Shown here: positions 17,499 through 29,386 of the stretch, piece by piece
Position numbering within the stretch: position 1 is the first letter of the stretch
Layout: each line of letters starts with the position of its first letter
Source of the DNA: an uncultured Trichormus sp.
GTDB taxonomy: Bacteria > Cyanobacteriota > Cyanobacteriia > Cyanobacteriales > Nostocaceae
DNA: 32,531 bases
Direction of reading: 5' to 3'
NCBI GenBank assembly: GCA_936914905.1
Contig: CAKZGI010000030.1
Span: 1-32,531 of the forward strand
The notes under the pieces: generated by a model
What the model was told of the DNA's origin: nothing
Seen by the model: only the letters and a program-made list of their open reading frames with translations
The model's database searches: none
Position numbers and translations under genes: made by a program

Positions 17499-18500
17499 TC
17501 AGACTTGAACCACTAACTTTGCTTCCTTAGCTGTCAATTGCTCATAAACAGAACGCATTTTCAGCCCTGTCAGTACTTGGAACAAACCAGTACCATTGTT
17601 GGAACCTGGATATTCACGGTGTTGTAGCAATAAGTGAGTCATCTCACCTATGTACTTAGTAGAAGTATTGCTGAGATGGTTTTCGATGTAAATTATTTCT
17701 TCTAAGTTGTCAAACTGACCATCTACTTCTAATACAGAAACGTAGCGACCGTAGTAAACATCAGAACCATAGTACATTTGCATACCAGGGTAGGAACAAG
17801 TCAGTTTGCGTCCGCAAGGAGTCCACTGAATAGTTGAACCTTCATCAAACAAGTAAGCTGGATTAAATCCTTCTTTACCTTCTCGTTGCAGCATCCGTAC
17901 CCGCAAAACTTTGCGCTCTGTATCATCCTTGATTAAGTTTGTGGGTAATACTTGCAAAACCACATCAGCAAATTCTCTTTGTGGTTCGATAAACTTCTCA
18001 AAGTCAGGTTTACGAGAATTAATTTGCGCTAATACATCTTCGTAGCGGTGGCCTCGTTCAGCCATATCCCGTTGAATCTTCCAGGCAATTTTGACTTCAT
18101 CGCTGATGTCAAAGTAAACACTGAAATCAAGCAAGGCTCTCACCCGTTCATCATATAAAGGATGTAGACCTTCAACGACTATAATATGGTTTGGTTCAAT
18201 CCGTTCTGCCGGATCGATCAAGCCGGTTTCGTGGTTGTAAATCGGCTTATCAACCGCTTGACCTTCTTTGAGAGCCTTAATTTGCTCATACATCAGGTCA
18301 AAATTGTTAGCTCTGGGGTCGAGTGCAGTTATACTAGTTTCTTTGCGTTGTTTACGATCTAGGGAATGATAGTCATCCAAGCAGATAACTGTCATCAGGT
18401 CTTCACCAAATAAATCGATCAATCGACGCAAAAATGTAGATTTACCGCACCCTGAGTCTCCGGCTACTCCAATCAGTACCACGCGTTCCGGCTTAGTCAT
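17499..18500 (-). CDS. prk: Phosphoribulokinase
   Basis: 333 aa, full length. It phosphorylates ribulose 5-phosphate with ATP to ribulose 1,5-bisphosphate, the CO2 acceptor used by Rubisco in the Calvin cycle. Walker A GDSGCGKST at 14-22, with redox Cys18 in the P-loop and Cys40 in VICLDDYHS; these form the disulfide controlled by thioredoxin in oxygenic phototrophs. A second Cys pair, CGRKLTC, lies in the C-terminal part and in relatives forms a disulfide important for the CP12/GAPDH complex. VVEGLHPLYD carries the Walker-B-type acid region. A ribosome site AGAGGAG lies about 5 nt before the ATG. The gene has its own terminator; an inverted repeat about 230-270 bp upstream (18729-18772) could be an operator. 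Confidence 0.97.
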   Translation of the reverse strand: MTKPERVVLIGVAGDSGCGKSTFLRRLIDLFGEDLMTVICLDDYHSLDRKQRKETSITALDPRANNFDLMYEQIKALKEGQAVDKPIYNHETGLIDPAERIEPNHIIVVEGLHPLYDERVRALLDFSVYFDISDEVKIAWKIQRDMAERGHRYEDVLAQINSRKPDFEKFIEPQREFADVVLQVLPTNLIKDDTERKVLRVRMLQREGKEGFNPAYLFDEGSTIQWTPCGRKLTCSYPGMQMYYGSDVYYGRYVSVLEVDGQFDNLEEIIYIENHLSNTSTKYIGEMTHLLLQHREYPGSNNGTGLFQVLTGLKMRSVYEQLTAKEAKLVVQV

Positions 18501-20693
<2,193 letters not shown>

Positions 20694-20768
20694 TAGGCAA
20701 TGGGCAACGGGCAACAGTATTTATTGTGATCTGTTCGCTTTTCCCTTTTGTCTTTTTATGGATAATCA

Positions 20769-20795
20769 GTAGGTGGGGCGATGCCCTGCCTACAA
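20769..20795. repeat. Intergenic palindrome between petH and hom
   Basis: GTAGGTGGGGCGATGCCC then TGCCTAC forms an imperfect hairpin (GTAGG/CCTAC with GGGC/GCCC inside). This is of a type dispersed in cyanobacterial intergenic DNA. It may also help end the petH transcript, although no T-run follows at once. Confidence 0.5.
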
Positions 20796-20831
20796 TTATT
20801 TTGTATATAGAGTTTTTTGGGTGCGAAATCT

Positions 20832-22121
20832 GTGGGTATAAAACTAGGAATATTGGGATTAGGTACTGTGGGAACGGGGACTTTACAACTCTTGCAAGAC
20901 AGCGAAGGTCGTCACCCTCTATTAAAAGAAATAGAAATATATCGGGTGGGAGTGCGATCGCTCTCCAAACCCCGTTTCGTAGAATTGCCACCAGAGGTAG
21001 TAACTACAGATTTAGAAGCGATTGTCAATGACCCAGAAATAGATATAATTGTTGAAATCATGGGTGGATTGGAACCAGCGAGATCGCTCATCCTCACCGC
21101 TATTAAAAATGGTAAGCATGTAGTTACTGCTAATAAAGCCGCTATCTCTCGATTTGGTGCAGAAATATTTACCGCCGCCAATCAAGCCGGGGTATATGTG
21201 ATGATAGAAGCATCCGTAGGAGGTGGCATTCCCGTAATTCAACCCCTGAAACAGTCTTTGAGTGTAAACCGCATTCATGCTGTCACAGGCATTGTTAACG
21301 GTACAACTAACTACATACTGACACGGATGCAAACAGAAGGCAGTGACTTCGATGATGTGCTAGCTGATGCTCAACGGTTAGGTTATGCCGAAGCTGACCC
21401 CACCGCTGATGTTGATGGCTTAGATGCAGCCGATAAAATAGCTATCTTGGCCTCATTAGGCTTTGATGGCCGCATCAACTTACAAGATGTGTATTGTGAG
21501 GGAATTCGTCAAGTCAGTAAGACAGATATTAGCTACGCCGCCAAATTGGGATTTGTGATTAAATTATTAGCAATTGCCAAAGGCCAAACTAGCAATAACT
21601 CTCAACTATCAGTTAGAGTTCATCCCACCCTAGTACCTCAAACACATCCTTTAGCCAGTATTAACGGTGTTTATAATGCCATTCTTGTCGAAGGAGAACC
21701 CATTGGCCAAGTGATGTTTTTTGGGCCCGGTGCTGGTGCTGGTGCTACTGCTAGTGCCGTTTGCTCAGATATCTTGAATCTGTTAGCAACTCTGAAAATT
21801 AATACCCCGAAATCTAATCCTCTATTAGCCTGTAGACATCAAAATTACCTACAAATCGCACCAATTTCTGAACTTGTAACCCGATTTTATGCGCGGTTTT
21901 TGACAAAAGACCAACCAAGTGTAATTGGTAAATTAGGTACTTGCTTTGGCAAATATGGCGTGAGCTTGGAGTCCCTAGTGCAAACCGGTTTTCAGGCAGA
22001 ACTAGCCGAGATTGTCGTTGTCACTCATGATGTTCGGGAAGGAGATTTTAGACAAGCTTTAGCCGAAATTCAAACCCTAGAAGTAATAGATAGTATTCCC
22101 AGCATCTTAAGAGTACTTTGA
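20832..22121 (+). CDS. hom: Homoserine dehydrogenase
   Basis: 429 aa from GTG 20832; a TTG at 20817 would add five residues, but relatives start at (M)xIKLGILGLG. It reduces aspartate semialdehyde to homoserine, the branch point to threonine, isoleucine and methionine. Rossmann motif GILGLGTVGTG at the N-terminus, the conserved VIVEIMGGLEPA region, VTANKAA, the catalytic domain with YAEADPTADVDGLDAADK holding the catalytic Asp/Lys, and a C-terminal ACT domain (VIGKLGTCFGKYGVSLES) that usually binds threonine for feedback inhibition. It lies 138 bp after petH, on the same strand, probably as its own unit. Cytoplasmic. Confidence 0.96.
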   Translation: MGIKLGILGLGTVGTGTLQLLQDSEGRHPLLKEIEIYRVGVRSLSKPRFVELPPEVVTTDLEAIVNDPEIDIIVEIMGGLEPARSLILTAIKNGKHVVTANKAAISRFGAEIFTAANQAGVYVMIEASVGGGIPVIQPLKQSLSVNRIHAVTGIVNGTTNYILTRMQTEGSDFDDVLADAQRLGYAEADPTADVDGLDAADKIAILASLGFDGRINLQDVYCEGIRQVSKTDISYAAKLGFVIKLLAIAKGQTSNNSQLSVRVHPTLVPQTHPLASINGVYNAILVEGEPIGQVMFFGPGAGAGATASAVCSDILNLLATLKINTPKSNPLLACRHQNYLQIAPISELVTRFYARFLTKDQPSVIGKLGTCFGKYGVSLESLVQTGFQAELAEIVVVTHDVREGDFRQALAEIQTLEVIDSIPSILRVL

Positions 22122-22186
22122 GAAGGCAGGATTCAGTTATCAGTTATCACTGTTCGCTGTTCACTGAATCCTGAACTCCTTAATAA

Positions 22187-22627
22187 TTAAGAGTCTTTAC
22201 CAACAACTTGTGATTTGAGGGTTGTGATTTCACTGGTTAACTCTTGCCGAGTTGAAGCTTTGAGTAAATAGCGATAAACAAACCAGGCAGAATAACCAAT
22301 ACCAATTAACTCAAAAGTAGGTGCTACCAAAGGAATATCATTGAGAGAATCTAGTACAGCTAATAGTACCTTAACTGTAACAATTGCTGTGATTACTAAT
22401 CCCACACTAACGATAGGCTGCTTATATTGATTAAATAAGTTGCCTAGATAGTTAGGTAATGTGCCTAAAAAGCCTGAAATTTGTTGCCCATATTTGAGCC
22501 ATTCTTCCTGAGACTGTACAGGAGGCTGAAGTTTGGTGATGCTTCCTGCTTGGGTGTTAATATCTGGGATTTTTGTCTCTTTTGACGTGGTTTCTGTGTA
22601 TTCTGGTTCTTGCATTTTCACTTCCAT
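22187..22627 (-). CDS. Stand-alone CAAD-domain membrane protein (CURT1-related)
   Basis: 146 aa from ATG 22627; a TTG at 22690 would extend it by 21 residues. The N-terminal ~60 residues are polar, then an amphipathic segment (WLKYGQQISGFLGTLPNYL), two membrane helices (PIVSVGLVITAIVTVKVLLAVL and LVAPTFELIGIGYSAWFVYRYLL) and a short charged tail. This matches the CAAD domain, first seen as an insertion in some cyanobacterial aminoacyl-tRNA synthetases that anchors them to thylakoids, and related to plant CURT1 proteins that curve thylakoid membranes. As no synthetase is fused, a role in membrane shaping is more likely than tRNA charging; that is inference. The gene converges with hom. Confidence 0.85.
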   Translation of the reverse strand: MEVKMQEPEYTETTSKETKIPDINTQAGSITKLQPPVQSQEEWLKYGQQISGFLGTLPNYLGNLFNQYKQPIVSVGLVITAIVTVKVLLAVLDSLNDIPLVAPTFELIGIGYSAWFVYRYLLKASTRQELTSEITTLKSQVVGKDS

Positions 22628-22690
22628 AATTTTGAGAGTTGAGTTTTCTTGATTTGCACAATTCCAACTACAAGGCTGTTGAGTAAGCAA

Positions 22691-23256
22691 TTGACTGCTG
22701 CATCAGCACAATTGAGTTTAGGTTAAAAAGGAGTTTTATTGTCCTATAACCATAATTGCCCCATTACCTCCACTGCATCAACTACAGGGTAGAAACTCAG
22801 CAAGAGGATAGAAGTCAAACGGCGACAGGATGTATTAAAGTCAGCTTTCTGAGTTCTGTTTTGTCAATTAACCAACTGGAATTCTCAGGCTGTGATTATC
22901 CCATGCCATGTTATTTGCTCATAATCGTACTCATCAAAGCACAAATCATGCAAAAATCAGTCCACCTCTGATGCATTCAAGTCTAAACGCTAATTTTATC
23001 TGATATTAAAGCTATCTTCAGCCTCTTTCGTCAATCAACTTATTCAGATTGATATTAATATGTAACAATTTTTTTGTCTGTTCATATAGACTAGACATTA
23101 AGAGCTTTTTATGGTATGAGTTAGATTTTTAGGGATTCATACTCGTATAAGTATATTTTATTTTTGACTAAAAAAAGATTTACTCCTATTATTCAATAAC
23201 TTAAAGTCAATTATAATTACCGGAAGACTGGGTTTAAAGTTTAGGATATTTTATGG
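22691..23256. other. 566-bp intergenic region upstream of the sensor kinase
   Basis: AT-rich, with no open frame that looks like a gene; a 71-codon frame at 22756-22971 has no recognisable features. The last 250 bp (23000-23250) are strongly AT-rich and should carry the promoter of the histidine kinase. I see no palindrome or known binding site that I would defend. Confidence 0.4.
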
Positions 23257-24981
23257 ATGCTAAATCAAAAGCCAACCTTTGTTGACAAAAGTTCGGAACT
23301 CAAAAAAGTGTCAACTCAAGAGCGGAAAATAGAAGAGCTCCCAACTATAGAATTTCCCTCTCGTCGGAAACTCAAAGCCAGTTCCTGGCGTATCCATCAA
23401 AAAATTGGCTATGGTTACTTTCTGGCTATTGCTATTGGCTTTTTTGGCTCATTGACAGGATTGGTACTGGCTAACTATTACCGAGGTAGAGAAGTCAGGC
23501 AGTTCAATCAAGCTAATGAGCAAGAACGGTTACTAAATAATTATAAAGATGCAGTAATTGAGGCTCAACTGCATAGCTCAAGCTTGATAGCTGTATTGAA
23601 CAATCCAGAAAAATTAAAAATTAAAAAAGATAAGTTTCTCAAGTCTGTAGCTCAAGCAGAAAAATTAGAAGAAGGTATTGATACATATATCAACAGCGAT
23701 CCTCAGATATTAGCAGCAAACAAATCGACTTTAGAAATTTTATTTTTCAATTATCCTAAGTGTTTAGAAGAATTTATTAACCAGATAGAACCTATTTTGG
23801 AGAGAATTGACAGGCCAAGAATACAACCAGAACAAGTAGAGATAGCGCGAGGGCAGTTATTGGGAGTGATGAATGGTCAGATAGTTGAGCAGCTAAATCT
23901 CTTATCGGATCAATTAACTAGAATTTTAGAGACTGCTCAAACACAAGAGCTAAAGAGACGGACAGATGTAGAGCAAGCTAGATTTTTTGAGAGAGCTATT
24001 GTCATAGTTAGTATGCTGGTTTCGGTTGCTGTTGCTGCTGTTGTGGCATGGCGTACCAGTCGAGCGATCGCAGAACCTGTAATTACAGTAACACAAGTAG
24101 CTGAACAGGTGGCTAGAAAATCCAATTTTGATTTACGCGCTCCCATTACTACTGACGATGAAATTGGGTTGCTGGCTAAATCGCTCAATCGCTTAATTGA
24201 GCGAGTATCTGAGCGTACGAAACAACTCCAACAAGCCAAAGAATTAGCCGAAGCTGCTAGTAAAGCTAAAAGCCAATTTTTGGCCAATGTTAGTCATGAG
24301 TTACGTACACCTTTAAATGCAGTCATTGGTTTAAGTCAACTGCTAAAAGATGATGCTGTTGATATTGGTGCATCGCCAGATTTTATCACCGATTTAGAAA
24401 CTATCAATTCTGCTGGTAGACATTTACTAGAACTAATTAACGACATCCTAGATGTATCAAAAATCGAAGCGGGGAAAATGACTCTCTACCCAGAGACATT
24501 TGACATCATAACTTTGATTAATAATGTTGTTCTGACAGTGAAACCGGCAATGGAAAAAAATGGCAACACCTTAGTATTAGAATGTGATGAGTATTTGGGG
24601 ACGATGTATGCTGACCAAACGAGGATGCGACAGGTATTATTAAATTTACTTAGCAATGCAGCCAAGTTTACTACCAACGGTAAGGTAACACTAACTGTTA
24701 AGATTGATAAAACAATCATCCTTAAAGAAGCACCCTTTGGATTAATTATTTTCACCGTAACTGATAACGGAATCGGAATGTCACCCAGTCAAGAGCAGAA
24801 ATTGTTTCAACCCTTTATACAAGGGGATATTTCCACTACCAAAAAATATGGTGGTACCGGCTTGGGATTATCTATTAGCCATCATTTTTGCCAGATGATG
24901 GGGGGTGAAATTCTTGTTAACAGTCAGCTTGGGGTTGGTTCTAATTTTAAGGTAAGTTTACCTTTGACAGTGCAGCAATGA
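23257..24981 (+). CDS. Membrane sensor histidine kinase (orphan)
   Basis: 574 aa. TM1 about 51-73, an extracytoplasmic helical sensor region about 74-245 with no named domain that I recognise, TM2 about 246-265, HAMP about 266-318, a coiled-coil linker, HisKA with phospho-acceptor His347 in [16 protein letters not shown], and a full HATPase_c: N box [13 protein letters not shown]1 [10 protein letters not shown] box [10 protein letters not shown]2 [10 protein letters not shown]. All catalytic motifs are present and there is no receiver domain. No response regulator is adjacent (neighbours are a CAAD gene and a helicase), so it is an orphan. The sensor region resembles four-helix-bundle sensors by its heptad-rich helices. 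Start ATG 23257 has AGGA 13 nt upstream. Signal unknown. Confidence 0.92.
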   Translation: MLNQKPTFVDKSSELKKVSTQERKIEELPTIEFPSRRKLKASSWRIHQKIGYGYFLAIAIGFFGSLTGLVLANYYRGREVRQFNQANEQERLLNNYKDAVIEAQLHSSSLIAVLNNPEKLKIKKDKFLKSVAQAEKLEEGIDTYINSDPQILAANKSTLEILFFNYPKCLEEFINQIEPILERIDRPRIQPEQVEIARGQLLGVMNGQIVEQLNLLSDQLTRILETAQTQELKRRTDVEQARFFERAIVIVSMLVSVAVAAVVAWRTSRAIAEPVITVTQVAEQVARKSNFDLRAPITTDDEIGLLAKSLNRLIERVSERTKQLQQAKELAEAASKAKSQFLANVSHELRTPLNAVIGLSQLLKDDAVDIGASPDFITDLETINSAGRHLLELINDILDVSKIEAGKMTLYPETFDIITLINNVVLTVKPAMEKNGNTLVLECDEYLGTMYADQTRMRQVLLNLLSNAAKFTTNGKVTLTVKIDKTIILKEAPFGLIIFTVTDNGIGMSPSQEQKLFQPFIQGDISTTKKYGGTGLGLSISHHFCQMMGGEILVNSQLGVGSNFKVSLPLTVQQ

Positions 24982-25115
24982 GTGTAACAGGTAACAGGTT
25001 AAAAAGTTTAAGACCTGTTTGCATATGATATTTATTTGCCCAAGTTTCACTAGGATATTCTAACCTGACCAATAGCTAAAACTTATAGATGTCACCGCAT
25101 CGCTCACACATATCC

Positions 25116-27446
25116 ATGACCACAAACATTGACTTCCTTAGCCCTCTCAATCGCAGTCAACGTCAAGCCGTCGAACATTACTGCGGACCATTGCTAGTTG
25201 TCGCTGGTGCTGGTTCTGGTAAAACCAGTGCGCTGACTTATCGAATTGCTAATTTGATTCTTAAACACGGTGTAAATCCTGAAAATATCCTCGCAGTGAC
25301 TTTCACCAACAAAGCCGCACGGGAAATGAAGGATAGGATTCAAAGGTTATTTTCTGAACAATTAGCACTTAAAGAATACGGACAGAAGTTAGATTTATTA
25401 CCAGAATACGAGCAAACACAACTCAAGTCCAAGGTTTACCATACCACCATTAAAGATATGTGGTGTGGCACTTTTCACAGTTTATTCTCTCGGATTCTGC
25501 GCTATGATATCGAAAAATATCAAGATGAAAAAGGACGACGGTGGAGTAAAAACTTTTCCATCTTTGATGAATCTGATGTGCAGAGTTTAATTAGAGAAAT
25601 AGTTACAAAAGATTTAAATTTAGATAGTAATAAATTTGAACATAAATCTTTTCGCTACGCTATCAGCAACGCCAAAAATCAGGGATCTTCACCGCAGGAA
25701 TTTGAACAGGAACAACCCAATTACCGGGGAAGGTTAATTGCTGAAGTTTACAGTCGTTATCAAGATAAACTTGCACAGAATAACGCTTTAGATTTTGATG
25801 ATTTAATATTAATTACTACACAATTATTTCAACAAAATGAACAAGTTTTAGATTATTGGCATCGCAAATTTTGCCATATCTTAGTAGATGAATATCAAGA
25901 CACGAACCATACACAATATGATTTAATTCAGCTTTTAGTAACAAACGACGAAAATAGAAAGAGTGAGTGGAACTGGGAAAATCGCTCTGTGTTTGTAGTA
26001 GGTGATGCTGACCAATCAATTTACAGCTTTAGAATGGCAGACTTCAAAATTTTACTAGAATTTCAGCAAAATTTTGGCGATGGGTTAGAAGATGATGACA
26101 CCAGAACAATGGTGAAATTAGAAGAAAACTATCGTTCTTGTGAAAACATTCTCCAAGCTGCAAATAAATTAATTGACAATAACACCCAACGTATTGATAA
26201 AATTCTCAAAGCCACCAGAGATGCAGGTGAAGAAATTCACTGCTATAAAGCTTATGATGAAATAGAAGAAGCAGCTTTTGTAATTAGTCAAATTCGGACA
26301 TTAGAACATCAAAACCCAGAATTAAACTGGGGTAATTTTGCCATCCTTTATCGGACTAATGCTCAATCTCGACCATTTGAAGATTTCTTAGTAAAATATC
26401 AAATTCCTTATACAGTTGTGGGAGGAATGAAATTTTACGATCGCAAAGAAATTAAAGATATTGTCGCATATTTGAGAGCAATAAACAATCCTGCTGATAC
26501 AGTTAGTTTATTGAGAGTAATTAATACACCCCGTCGGGGAATTGGTAAAGCTACCATTGAAGCTTTAGTGAATGCTTCCCAACAACTAGGGACAACATTG
26601 TGGGAAATCTTAAGTGATGAGACATCAGTTAATACCTTAGCGGGACGTTCTGCAAAATCTGTCAATGGTTTTGCTCAAATCATTCAAAAATGGCAAGAAC
26701 AAATCTCAAGAATTCCTGGTTCTGAGATTTTGCAAGGAATTTTAGAAGATTCTGGTTATGTCCAGGACTTGCAAAATCAAGGTACAGATGAAGCTGATAA
26801 TAGAATCCAAAACGTTAATGAACTTTATAATGCAATATCGCAATTTCAGGAAGAAAATGAAGGTGATGATATTTCCTTACAAGCATTTTTGCAAAGTGCA
26901 GCATTAAGTTCAGATTTAGATAACTTAAAAGAAGGAAAAACAACTGTTTCCTTAATGACATTACACGCTTCCAAAGGTTTAGAATTTCCAGTAGTCTTCT
27001 TAGTAGGATTAGAACAGGGACTATTTCCTGGATATCGTTCCTTACAAGATCCTGCTTCTTTAGAAGAAGAACGTCGCTTGTGTTATGTGGGAATAACGCG
27101 CGCGCAAGAGAGGTTATACTTGTGTCATGCAAGAGAGAGAAGACTGTATGGTTCAAGAGAACCGGCCATGCGATCGCAATTCCTTGACGAATTACCAGAA
27201 GAGTTATTAACGACTAAAAACAAAGTTACTCGCACTTTTAATAAAAAAGGGTCTACAAAAAGTGAGAAACCAGAAATAAACCAGAAATGGCAAGTAGGAG
27301 ATCAAGTCTTACATAAATCCTTTGGTATTGGGGAAATAACCCACGTTTTCGGAGAAGGAAATAAACTTTCTGTAGCAATTGAATTTGTGAATTTGGGACA
27401 GAAAATTATTGACCCTAGAGTCGCGCAGTTACAAAAAATGGATTGA
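25116..27446 (+). CDS. pcrA: UvrD/PcrA-type superfamily 1 DNA helicase
   Basis: 776 aa from ATG 25116 (MTTNIDFLSPLN, the start seen in relatives); ATG 25089 would add nine residues. It unwinds DNA 3' to 5' in nucleotide excision and mismatch repair and removes stalled proteins from DNA, so it may act after the UvrABC cut. SF1A motifs in order: Q motif LNRSQRQAVEH; I AGAGSGKTSAL; Ia FTNKAAREMK; II VDEYQDTNHTQ; III VGDADQSIYSFR; IV region ENYRSCENIL; V LMTLHASKGLEFPVVF; VI RRLCYVGITRAQERLYL. The C-terminal ~60 residues (WQVGDQVLHKSFGIGEI) are the Tudor-like domain of PcrA that binds RNA polymerase. Full length. Confidence 0.95.
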   Translation: MTTNIDFLSPLNRSQRQAVEHYCGPLLVVAGAGSGKTSALTYRIANLILKHGVNPENILAVTFTNKAAREMKDRIQRLFSEQLALKEYGQKLDLLPEYEQTQLKSKVYHTTIKDMWCGTFHSLFSRILRYDIEKYQDEKGRRWSKNFSIFDESDVQSLIREIVTKDLNLDSNKFEHKSFRYAISNAKNQGSSPQEFEQEQPNYRGRLIAEVYSRYQDKLAQNNALDFDDLILITTQLFQQNEQVLDYWHRKFCHILVDEYQDTNHTQYDLIQLLVTNDENRKSEWNWENRSVFVVGDADQSIYSFRMADFKILLEFQQNFGDGLEDDDTRTMVKLEENYRSCENILQAANKLIDNNTQRIDKILKATRDAGEEIHCYKAYDEIEEAAFVISQIRTLEHQNPELNWGNFAILYRTNAQSRPFEDFLVKYQIPYTVVGGMKFYDRKEIKDIVAYLRAINNPADTVSLLRVINTPRRGIGKATIEALVNASQQLGTTLWEILSDETSVNTLAGRSAKSVNGFAQIIQKWQEQISRIPGSEILQGILEDSGYVQDLQNQGTDEADNRIQNVNELYNAISQFQEENEGDDISLQAFLQSAALSSDLDNLKEGKTTVSLMTLHASKGLEFPVVFLVGLEQGLFPGYRSLQDPASLEEERRLCYVGITRAQERLYLCHARERRLYGSREPAMRSQFLDELPEELLTTKNKVTRTFNKKGSTKSEKPEINQKWQVGDQVLHKSFGIGEITHVFGEGNKLSVAIEFVNLGQKIIDPRVAQLQKMD

Positions 27447-27772
27447 TCTAATTTTCTACAACTCGACTTCTTCAAGATGTTAAACAGTCGGAAATGGCTC
27501 ATAATAATGGTGCAGCAATTTTTGCTACTCTTGATATTCAGTTGAACTTCTAAAACCCACAGTATGCGCTTCTAGACTTTCCCATTTAACAGGTAATAAA
27601 CCCATACTTGGCACTTCATTTTGAAGTACACATACAAAATGTAAGAAAATCACAAAAATCTACGTAGTAAACACATACTTGAAATAGTAAAAAAATAGAT
27701 AATACAATAAAAATTTCCAACAACTTGGAACTGGTAAGTATTGACAATAAATTCAGGATAAAAGAGGAGAAA
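27447..27772. other. Intergenic, no gene recognised
   Basis: AT-rich spacer between the helicase and the transposase remnant. A short open stretch near 27460-27550 (LQDVKQSEMAHNNGAA in one frame) may be a gene scrap, but I cannot identify it. The left end of the IS1634-like element must lie near 27700-27770; no inverted end is evident. Confidence 0.35.
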
Positions 27773-28318
27773 ATGAATGTCAATGAGCCTGAATTAAGTA
27801 AAAATACCCAAAAATATGAATTACCGAAAAGAAAAGTTTGAGAGTAAGAAATTCGATCACTTGGGAATAATAGCAGGAATAATAGATGAGATAGGAATTG
27901 TATGAAAAATCAATTAGATATTCTGAATAGATAGTAGAGAGAAAGTGAATAAAGGAGAAATAGTCAGAGCAATCATTCTTAATGGACTAGGTTTTCCATA
28001 GAGACCATTATATTTATTTCCTCAATTTCCTGAGGAGAAAGCCATAGAACATTTATTAAGAGCGGGAATTGAAGCTGAAGATTTAAATGATGATAAAATA
28101 GGCAGAGTAATGGATAAGCTATACAAATATGGATTAACTGAATTATTCCTAATAATTGCCTTAGAGGTAGTAAAAAAATATGGAGTAGCAACCAAATCTT
28201 CCCATTTAGATTCAACCTCATTGCATTTGCATGGAGAGTATAATAATTGCCTAAATAATTTAAGAAAAGAATTGTTGGATATTTCAGAGCTATTGCATTG
28301 GGAGGTTTTCCCGACTTG
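27773..28318 (+). pseudogene. IS1634-like transposase, N-terminal (DUF4277) remnant
   Basis: From ATG 27773, preceded by AGAGGAG, the frame gives MNVNEPELSKNTQKYE, then shifts near 27838 to FESKKFDHLGIIAGIIDEIG. It carries stops near 27903, 27918, 27927 and 27999, and reads on as VRAIILNGLGF, EKAIEHLLRAGIEAEDLNDD, GRVMDKLYKYGLTELFL and SHLDSTSLHLHGEYNN, the first catalytic Asp region. The match to the IS1634-family N-terminal domain ends near 28250 and the rest of the DDE core is missing. So this is a 5' fragment with at least four nonsense codons and a frameshift, clearly inactive. Confidence 0.8.
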
Positions 28319-28831
28319 AAGCAACTGGCGTATGTTTTTAAGGGATTCATTTTCTGAATAAACAAGGAGTTCATAGGATTCTGAACTTGAGAGAGGAACG
28401 TTGTCGAGTTTTCCAATTCCTACCTACAGATTGTCAACAGTATTATTTATTTTCTTACTTTTCAAATCTCTAATTCACTATTGCATAGTCTTGTATTTTC
28501 ATAAGTGATTGGAAAATTAAAATTAAACATTGTTGTCTAACTAGCTTTTTTTACACAATAAAAAAGCTGGAACTTTGAGGTGCATAATTTATATTTTTAT
28601 GGCTACTGTATTTTTAATAACTATAGTTCTCAATTGCCTGTAAATGTAGTTTACTTGTGCTATTTGTTGAAATGCAGAATGTGGGATAAATATCCATTCA
28701 TTGCAGAAATAATACTAGAAGCCTTTCTGAAAGTAGATTCAAAATCCTTTTCTAATCCAGGCTTAATATACAAAATACAAAATCACTGCCTCAAGAATCA
28801 TAATATTTTCCCGTAAAGACTATGTAAGCAT
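28319..28831. other. Spacer in transposon graveyard
   Basis: No gene recognised. A hairpin AGCTTTTTT (28543-28551) / AAAAAAGCT (28560-28568) with an 8-nt loop could be a weak terminator or an old element end. A 78-codon frame at 28580-28816 has no features suggesting a real protein. The phrase GGAGGTTTTCCCGACTTGAAG (28301-28321, written here as a position only for its second half) resembles transposase-linked DNA but I cannot place it. Confidence 0.35.
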
Positions 28832-28927
28832 TCAGCTATCAGCAGTAAGATTTTTCAGGCTAACGCCAAAAATACCTATTTGATAATTAACAAACTTCTC
28901 AAACATTCTCCCTCCTGACTCCTGAAT
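28832..28927 (+). repeat. Dispersed ~97-bp intergenic repeat, copy 2
   Basis: Second copy of the repeat at 7311-7407, same orientation, one base shorter. It abuts the truncated 3' end of the IS1-like transposase fragment, so one of the two was inserted or recombined into the other. Confidence 0.8.
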
Positions 28928-28929
28928 CC

Positions 28930-29148
28930 TTACACAAAAGCGTAAAAGTTTCAGAACTACGGTCTCCTAAAACCCAGGCTATAACTCCGGAAATGTGCTT
29001 ATTTACTACTGTCCATAACCAAATTTTGTTTTTTTTACCAATAAATGTTTCCAACTCATCAATTTGAGTAATTTCTGGTATTTCATCCTTCTCCGGCGTT
29101 TCAGGCAAAGTATTACCAACCTTTTTTACCCAATTAATTACAGTCTCC
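28930..29148 (-). pseudogene. IS1-family transposase fragment
   Basis: The minus strand reads ETVINWVKKVGNTLPETP from 29148, then EIPEITQIDELETFIGKKN, IWLWTVVNKHISGVIAWVLG and DRSSETFTLL. ID-EL-FIG with W-W-V and GDRS-ETF is the central DDE part of IS1-type transposases of cyanobacteria, with the first catalytic Asp in QIDELETF. Both ends are missing: upstream the frame meets unrelated DNA and downstream it runs into the dispersed repeat. No full element or ends remain. Confidence 0.75.
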
Positions 29149-29355
29149 TATTATCTTTTAGCTCAGTTCCGTCAAGATAATCCTGGTTCTGGCATTGTTG
29201 ATCTTAAGACTTACTGTCGTGGTTTTCGATATGTTCATGAAATGTTAAAAATGTTTCCGGAACAACCAGAGCCTATTTTATTAGGCCAGATTTTTGCCAA
29301 GCTTACCTCTCTCGGTCGTATTCACAATGCTTCTACATCTATTGAACCCTCGTAA
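29149..29355 (+). pseudogene. Unrecognised gene remnant (68 open codons, no start)
   Basis: An open frame without a start codon reads LLAQFRQDNPGSGIVDLKTY, CRGFRYVHEMLKMFPEQPEP and LGQIFAKLTSLGRIHNASTS before TAA 29353-29355. Composition looks like real protein rather than chance, with balanced charged and hydrophobic residues. I do not recognise it. It abuts the IS1 fragment on one side and lies 31 bp from MITE copy 2 on the other, so it is probably the C-terminal end of a gene cut by mobile DNA. Confidence 0.35.
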
Positions 29356-29386
29356 ATTGGCTAAGGTGTTGAATTTAATCAGAATA

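Noticed and set aside
22756-22971. 71-codon plus-strand frame upstream of the histidine kinase
   Set aside because: No ribosome site, odd composition and no family resemblance; it lies in a long intergenic region.
27979-28416. Long minus-strand frame of 145 codons
   Set aside because: It is antisense to the IS1634-like transposase remnant, whose plus-strand translation matches the family; the minus frame is a shadow.
28580-28816. 78-codon plus-strand frame
   Set aside because: AT-rich chance frame between mobile-element remnants with no domain signal.
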